The notes under the pieces are model-generated. The model had not been told where the DNA came from. It saw only the letters and a list, made by a program, of their open reading frames with translations, and searched no databases. A stretch of DNA of 11,527 nt from Actinomycetota bacterium (GTDB lineage: Bacteria > Actinomycetota > Thermoleophilia > Gaiellales > Gaiellaceae). The stretch lies in contig VGCB01000026.1 of the NCBI GenBank assembly GCA_016870235.1, forward strand, positions 1 to 11,527, in the 5' to 3' direction. The first letter of the stretch is position 1; every line of letters begins with the position of its first letter. Shown piece after piece: positions 7,521-11,527 of the stretch. The position numbers were made by a program, and so were the translations under genes.

Positions 7521-8503
7521 GGCTCCCCCCGCTTGCGCACGAGCACGAGGACGGCGTCGATCGCCTCGAAGTCGACGAAGGGCTCCACCTGCACCTGCGT
7601 CCAGATGTCGGTGTCCGACCTGCCGACGCTCGTCACCGTGCCGATCGGGATGCCGCGCGGGTAGAGCGAGGCGAGCCGCCGCGAGCGCCACCCGGCCGTG
7701 ACGACGAGGTCGCCGGCCTCGACCGACTCGCTCTTGGGAACGCGGTCGAGGATGAGCGCGGAGCCCGGAGCGCCGCGGTGCTGGACGATGCCGCTCGCGG
7801 TCGAGCCGACGACCTCCGCCGACACGGCGCTCGTGTCGTCGAGCAGGAGCGTCACCCGGGACGTGGTCTCGCTGACGCGGGTGACCACACCGACGAGCCC
7901 GTCGCCGGCGACGACCGGGTCGTCGACCTCGACGCCGTCGCGCGTGCCGGCCGCGACGACGAGCGCGCGCGAGAAGGCCTCGGAGGGACGCGCGACGACC
8001 GAGGCGGCGACGCCGTCGTAGTCGTCGGGGAACCGCGGCCCGGTGCGGAAGTCGAGCAGCGACTGCAGCTCGGCGTACTCCGTCAGCGCGAACGCGTTCT
8101 GCGCGACCTGCTGGCGCAGCTTCTGGTTCTCCCTCTTCAGCTCCTCCGCGTCGGACTTGGCATCGAAGAGATCGTCCAGCCAGCCGTACGCGTCGCGGAA
8201 GGGTTGTGAGACGCGATCGGCCGCGACGACGAGCGGGTGGACGGCATCGGCGGCGAAGGCCTGCGCGCCCGAGAGCGGACCCTCCCCGTCTTCGCGGTAG
8301 GAGAGGCTGATGAGGACGACGGCGGCGAGAACGAGCACGCCGAGCACGAGCCGGCGGCGGAGCGCCCTGCCGGTCGGCGAGCGGAACGGCCCGCCCGGCG
8401 AGGAGCGGGATCCTCTGCTCGTCGATGAGGGGTGCTGCCCCTGAGCGGTACGCCGGACGCTCGCGCCCAGCACCGCCGTCCGTGCGGTGCGGTTTCGAGG
8501 CAC
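7517..8503 (-). CDS. mreC: Rod shape-determining protein MreC
   Basis: Bitopic membrane protein whose extracellular part activates PBP2 and links it to MreB/MreD. From the chosen start it has 328 residues: a basic, Ser/Pro-rich cytoplasmic N-terminus, a membrane segment at about 52-68 (LVLGVLVLAAVVLISL), a coiled coil at about 110-150 (AEELKRENQKLRQQV), and the beta-rich MreC domain after that, with DYDGVAASVVARP, AGDGLVGVVTRV and YPRGIPIGTV as family signatures. The GTG at 8503 (giving PRNRTAR at the N-terminus) is preferred over the in-frame GTG at 8530, because a TACACT -10 box lies six bases before it and neither has a Shine-Dalgarno. A start at 8530 adds nine residues. First gene of the tight mreC-mreD-mrdA-rodA operon, and separated here from mreB. 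Confidence 0.93.
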   Translation of the reverse strand: MPRNRTARTAVLGASVRRTAQGQHPSSTSRGSRSSPGGPFRSPTGRALRRRLVLGVLVLAAVVLISLSYREDGEGPLSGAQAFAADAVHPLVVAADRVSQPFRDAYGWLDDLFDAKSDAEELKRENQKLRQQVAQNAFALTEYAELQSLLDFRTGPRFPDDYDGVAASVVARPSEAFSRALVVAAGTRDGVEVDDPVVAGDGLVGVVTRVSETTSRVTLLLDDTSAVSAEVVGSTASGIVQHRGAPGSALILDRVPKSESVEAGDLVVTAGWRSRRLASLYPRGIPIGTVTSVGRSDTDIWTQVQVEPFVDFEAIDAVLVLVRKRGEP

Positions 8504-8509
8504 CGGACG

Positions 8510-8515
8510 AGTGTA
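8510..8515 (-). promoter_or_regulatory. Candidate leaderless -10 box for mreC
   Basis: On the minus strand TACACT fits the actinobacterial TANNNT -10 element and ends six bases before the GTG at 8503, the spacing expected for a leaderless transcript. No clear -35 hexamer is seen, which is common for such promoters. The six-base pattern is short, so chance cannot be excluded. Confidence 0.35.
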
Positions 8516-8646
8516 CCCGGCCGGGATCACGCGCCCGGTCGAGGGCGGTGCCCGCGCAGGTCGGCCGGGTTCGCCGCCTCTCCGGCTGCGTGCTCACGGA
8601 TGGCTCGCGTCGGGTGCCGCGGCGCGCTCCCGGCCGCGCCACGCAA

Positions 8647-8684
8647 CACACCTATGAGACCCGGCGCACCTATTAATAGGTGTG
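8647..8684. promoter_or_regulatory. AT-rich palindrome with a third half-site, operator candidate
   Basis: CACCTATTAATAGGTG (8667-8682) is a perfect 16-bp palindrome. A further half-site CACACCTAT (8647-8655) is the exact reverse complement of ATAGGTGTG (8676-8684), which includes the right arm. This gives three copies of one half-site within 38 bases, in an AT-rich island of a very GC-rich region. It lies about 145-180 bp upstream of mreC, a reasonable place for a repressor or activator of the mreC operon. The binding protein is unknown; I do not match it to a named regulator box. Confidence 0.5.
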
Positions 8685-8801
8685 GTCGGGGGACGGGAGC
8701 GGTGGCCGGCACCCCCAACGGTGTCTCCTCTCCGTTCAGCGTTGCGACAGCTGCGGGAGGCCGAGAGACGCGAGCCGGCAGACCGCGGGGGTCTCCGGGT
8801 G

Positions 8802-9472
8802 CTACCGGCGGCCGCGGAACCGGCGGAAGCGCGCGCGGTTCGCGTGCTGCGGGGTGCAGTAGGCCTGGCGGCGGTGGCGGCGCGCGAAGACGATGCCGCA
8901 CTCGGGGCACCGCGCCAGCGGCGTCTCGCCGACGAGAGCTTCGCGGCCTCGAGGTACGCCTGGCCAAGAAGCGTCGACGCGCAGGTCTGCAACGCGAAGT
9001 GCGATCCGTTGCCGTTTCGGGACTCGGCGGGCTCCTCGACGAAGTCGACTCGCGTCTCGCCCATGCCGCGCCGGATCGCCGCGACGACGGCGTCGGCCGG
9101 CGGCACGACGCCGGCGTCCTCGGGGAGCGCCTCCTGCCACTGCTGCTCGACCTGCTCCCCCGCCTCGTCACCGGCACGCCGCGCCGCGTCGAGATCGTGG
9201 GCGAGGACGAGGACGCCGCGAAGCACGTCGCGCTCCGCCCACCACGCATCGAGGCTCTCGACGAACGGCGCCTCGTGCGTCCGCAGGAGACCGAACCGGC
9301 CGGCGAAGCGCGCGGCGTCCGCGGCGTCCTCGATCGCGACCAGATGCCCGAGCACACCGATGCCCGGGTCGAGGGCGTATTCGCGAGTGGTTCTCTCGTC
9401 GAGCCAGATCTCCCCCTCGACGATCCGCGCGACTCCCCTGACCCACGTGGGCCAGGACGCCGATCGAGTCAT
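8802..9472 (-). pseudogene. Zinc-ribbon (CGNR-like) protein gene with -1 frameshift
   Basis: The first 178 codons from ATG 9472 have normal codon use and a protein-like sequence (opening MTRSASWPTWVRGVARIVEG). They do not match a family I can name. At about 8937-8941 the frame must change by one base, near AAG in LEAAK. The next frame then gives 45 residues ending in a zinc motif: C-P-E-C, 13 residues, C-T-P-Q-H, then ANRARFRRFR. The CxxC-x13-CxxxH layout with a trailing Asn-Arg and basic helix resembles CGNR-type zinc fingers. One missing G (AAGGCT to AAGCT) would restore an intact protein of about 223 residues. There is no slippery heptamer, so programmed frameshifting is unlikely. It could be a true mutation or an assembly error. 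Probably a DNA-binding regulator if intact. Confidence 0.65.
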
Positions 9473-9478
9473 GAGTCC

Positions 9479-9484
9479 ACGGTA
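9479..9484 (-). promoter_or_regulatory. Candidate leaderless -10 box for the zinc-ribbon gene
   Basis: TACCGT on the minus strand fits TANNNT and ends six bases before the ATG at 9472. This is the same spacing as for mreC, and there is again no Shine-Dalgarno, which supports the chosen start. TTCGAG upstream is only a weak -35 match. Confidence 0.35.
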
Positions 9485-9781
9485 CTGAGCACCCCTCGAA
9501 CCGGCAGCGGCGACGCCACGGCGACGGGCGGAGCCGCCACGAGCGGTCCGGCCACGGTCACCAACAACTCGGCGGTGACCCAGCAGTCGACGCAGCACCA
9601 GAACGTGACGCAGAAGTCGTGGAAGGACTGGTGGGCCGACAACTCCACCACCACGACGACGACGAACAGCCACAACCAGGCGAACGGCAACACGACGCAT
9701 GGTTCGGCGGTGAACGGTCAGGGCAACACCGGCAACACGGTGAAGCGCTCCAGCCGCCGCTCGTACCTGCCGCTCGTCTAG
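9485..9781 (+). pseudogene. 3' remnant of an Asn/Gln/Thr-rich secreted-type protein
   Basis: An open plus-strand frame whose last 98 codons stand out. They are rich in Asn, Gln, Thr, Ser and Gly (DATATGGAATSG, then VTQQSTQHQNVTQ, a TTTTTT run, and NGQGNTGNT), with nearly all codons ending in G or C, and they end in a basic-hydrophobic SSRRSYLPLV. Proteins of this style in actinobacteria are usually exported and have Gly/Asn-rich repeats, somewhat like curlin or chaplin-type surface proteins. No ATG or GTG with a ribosome binding site and no signal peptide precede it. Upstream the frame only overlaps the antisense zinc-ribbon gene. It is therefore best read as a 5'-truncated gene. The start given (CTG 9485) marks only where the protein-like part begins. 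An antisense reading also has GC-rich third positions, so the coding strand is not certain. Confidence 0.45.
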
Positions 9782-9807
9782 AGCCAAAGGGACATGAGGA
9801 GACGACG

Positions 9808-10059
9808 ATGCCGGTAGAGGCGAAGCGAACGGAGGGAGGACGCGAGACGGGTTGCCTGACAACCCCGTCGACCGTGCTCCGGGCCGCGGCGACGCCGACG
9901 CCGGCATCGGAAGCTCCGCGGAGAGACGAATCGATGAGAACGCTCAGGGCGGTGCGCGACCGGGTTCCGAACCGCGTTGCGCATACCGGGTGCGACACCG
10001 ACCCGGGATCCGGCCGCACCGCCACGCAGCGTCCGATCGAGGAGGCTCCGCACAGGTAG
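9808..10059 (+). CDS. Weak candidate small ORF, 83 aa
   Basis: ATG at 9808 is preceded by GAGGAG with six bases of spacing, a good ribosome binding site, and begins 26 bases after the stop of the secreted-protein remnant. A 12-bp hairpin follows 14 bases after its stop. Against it, the sequence (MPVEAKRTEGGRETGCLTTP...) has no recognisable domain, and the codons include many A-ending ones (GTA, CGA, GGA, AGA), unlike the neighbours. It may be a degraded or non-coding stretch. Confidence 0.22.
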   Translation: MPVEAKRTEGGRETGCLTTPSTVLRAAATPTPASEAPRRDESMRTLRAVRDRVPNRVAHTGCDTDPGSGRTATQRPIEEAPHR

Positions 10060-10073
10060 GTGAAACGAGACAT

Positions 10074-10105
10074 CGCCGCCGGCCGTGGGAGAGCGGCCGG
10101 CGGCG
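10074..10105. other. Perfect 12-bp hairpin
   Basis: Arms CGCCGCCGGCCG (10074-10085) and CGGCCGGCGGCG (10094-10105) with an 8-nt loop. It could end plus-strand transcription coming from 9485-10059, but no T-run follows. Confidence 0.6.
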
Positions 10106-10162
10106 TCCCACTCGAGGTCGCTGGTCAGTACGGGGGATCGGGGCCGAGAGAAGCGCACGTCA

Positions 10163-10215
10163 GGTCTTCCGCCCGTCTGCCCGGAACGACATTCCCGGCA
10201 GACGAGCGGAGGACC
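10163..10215. other. Long imperfect hairpin
   Basis: Left arm from GGTCTTCCGCCCGTCTGCC pairs with right arm GGCAGACGAGCGGAGGACC with two mismatches over 19 positions. Inside, GGAA pairs with TTCC after one C/C mismatch. A further copy of the outer right arm (GAGCGGAAGACC) follows at about 10219-10230 and pairs perfectly with more of the left arm than the near one does, so two alternative folds are possible. Confidence 0.55.
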
Positions 10216-10258
10216 GGCGAGCGGAAGACCGACCCCTCCCAGCAGGGTCGACCGCAAG

Positions 10259-10301
10259 GACGATGGCTCCGGGTCACGTGGGGTGACCCGGGGCCATCGT
10301 C
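10259..10301. other. 19-bp hairpin with one wobble pair
   Basis: Arms 10259-10277 and 10283-10301 (GACGATGGCTCCGGGTCAC against GTGACCCGGGGCCATCGTC) pair over 19 positions with a single G-T wobble and a 5-nt loop. It lies 300 bases downstream of mreB on its transcript strand, with no U-run. It might protect or end the mreB mRNA, or be a mobile repeat. Confidence 0.6.
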
Positions 10302-10395
10302 GTCTTCGGGGTCGCGTCCCGACTGAGGCGAGGCGCCGCACAGGATCGAGCTTCGAGGCTCCGATCTCCGTGGTGATCGACCGCGTCCGTTGGTT

Positions 10396-10482
10396 CGCGT
10401 CTGGCTGAAGCCAGACGCGGGAAGGACGGAGGGTGTCCGCATCCTCCCCGTCCGACTTCAGTCGGACGGCTCCGCGAACACC
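10396..10482 (-). repeat. REP/BIME-like element, copy 2 (inverted relative to copy 1)
   Basis: Reverse complement of the element at 2496-2583. The 25-nt block with hairpin B is at 10396-10420 and the 37-nt block with hairpin A at 10446-10482, both identical to copy 1. The 25-nt spacer is mostly different. It lies about 120 bases downstream of the mreB stop, so it would be part of the mreB 3' untranslated region if transcription reads through. Confidence 0.85.
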
Positions 10483-10507
10483 CACGTCCTACCGGTCCAG
10501 AACACAC

Positions 10508-10550
10508 GGAGGGGTTCCCAAGGGGAACCCCGTTCCCCTGGCTTCAGGAA
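10508..10550. repeat. Hairpin and diverged repeat X, copy 2
   Basis: GGGGTTCCC (10511-10519) and GGGAACCCC (10523-10531) form a 9-bp hairpin with a 3-nt loop. The whole stretch, ending in GGCTTCAGGA, aligns loosely with 2650-2686 in the same orientation. It is close to the mreB stop and could also act in mRNA 3' end formation. Confidence 0.4.
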
Positions 10551-10602
10551 AGGAATCGTTCGGCCCGAGCCCCAGACCTCTCCGAGCGGGCCGTGTAGCC
10601 GG

Positions 10603-11526
<924 letters not shown>

Positions 11527-11527
11527 G

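Larger units (their letters stand above)
8504..8801. other. Intergenic region upstream of mreC
   Basis: About 300 bases between the end of the broken zinc-ribbon gene and mreC. No gene is supported. It contains the -10-like TACACT near mreC and the AT-rich palindrome cluster at 8647-8684. The remainder is GC-rich with only weak hairpins. Confidence 0.5.
10060..10602. other. Hairpin-rich intergenic region downstream of mreB
   Basis: About 540 bases without a supported gene between the mreB stop and the small plus-strand ORF. It contains five separate stem-loop structures or elements, listed individually. Open frames here on both strands have poor codon use and pass through the palindromes, so they are not called. 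Confidence 0.6.

Noticed and set aside
8934..8944. Programmed -1 frameshift in the zinc-ribbon gene
   Set aside because: No slippery X-XXY-YYZ heptamer is present and no downstream pseudoknot is evident, so a simple missing base is more likely.
9469..9693. Minus-strand ORF of 74 codons whose TGA overlaps the zinc-ribbon ATG (ATGA)
   Set aside because: The overlap looks like coupling, but the product is a Val/Cys/Trp-rich mirror of the poly-Thr/Asn frame and has no ribosome binding site. I cannot fully exclude it.
8594..9907. 437-codon minus-strand open frame covering the zinc-ribbon gene
   Set aside because: Its part upstream of 9472 is antisense to the Asn/Gln/Thr-rich frame, and its part after 8940 reads as Ser/Arg-rich nonsense while the zinc motif is in the next frame. 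Only the segment 8941-9472 is protein-like in this frame.
2496..10482. Terminal inverted repeats of a transposon spanning the operon
   Set aside because: The inverted copies lie 7.8 kb apart with only housekeeping genes and remnants between. There is no transposase or target-site duplication, so a dispersed REP-like element fits better.
10396..10482. CRISPR array
   Set aside because: Only two palindromes with one spacer, and the repeats differ in sequence; no array and no cas genes.
9778..10485. 235-codon minus-strand ORF through the hairpin region
   Set aside because: It runs across several perfect palindromes and has irregular codon use and no recognisable domain.

Overview
The window reads as a high-GC actinobacterial chromosome segment, most likely class Thermoleophilia (Gaiellales/Solirubrobacterales-like). 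The grounds are strong G/C bias at third codon positions, frequent GTG and TTG starts, an RNase E/G of actinobacterial type, and a cell-elongation gene cluster. The taxonomic call is an inference; no rRNA is present. Every confidently recognised gene lies on the minus strand, so transcription runs from right to left.

Layout from right to left. (1) 10603-11526: mreB, 5' end cut by the window edge. (2) 8504-10602: about 2.1 kb of accessory DNA that separates mreB from mreC. It holds a block of strong stem-loops (10074-10531), a weak small plus-strand ORF (9808-10059), the 3' part of a plus-strand Asn/Gln/Thr-rich secreted-type protein with no start (9485-9781), a zinc-ribbon gene broken by a one-base frameshift (8802-9472), and an AT-rich palindrome (8647-8684). 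(3) 3025-8503: mreC, mreD, mrdA (PBP2), rodA and a DUF697-like gene in one tightly overlapping operon. (4) 2754-2948: a 64-residue conserved-looking protein with a strong ribosome binding site. (5) 2275-2753: an intergenic region with a perfect 20-bp hairpin and a REP-like element. (6) 1-2274: RNase E/G, 3' end cut by the window edge.

The core genes form the elongasome. MreB filaments, the MreC/MreD membrane scaffold, the SEDS glycosyltransferase RodA and the transpeptidase PBP2 together build the lateral cell wall. RNase E/G is the main RNA-decay and processing endonuclease. The most unusual content is non-coding. An 87-88 nt element made of two related palindromic hairpins occurs twice, in opposite orientations, at the two ends of the mreC-to-64-aa-gene block. 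The two hairpins inside it differ by paired, compensating substitutions. I found no CRISPR array, tRNA, rRNA, intact transposase or defence system.
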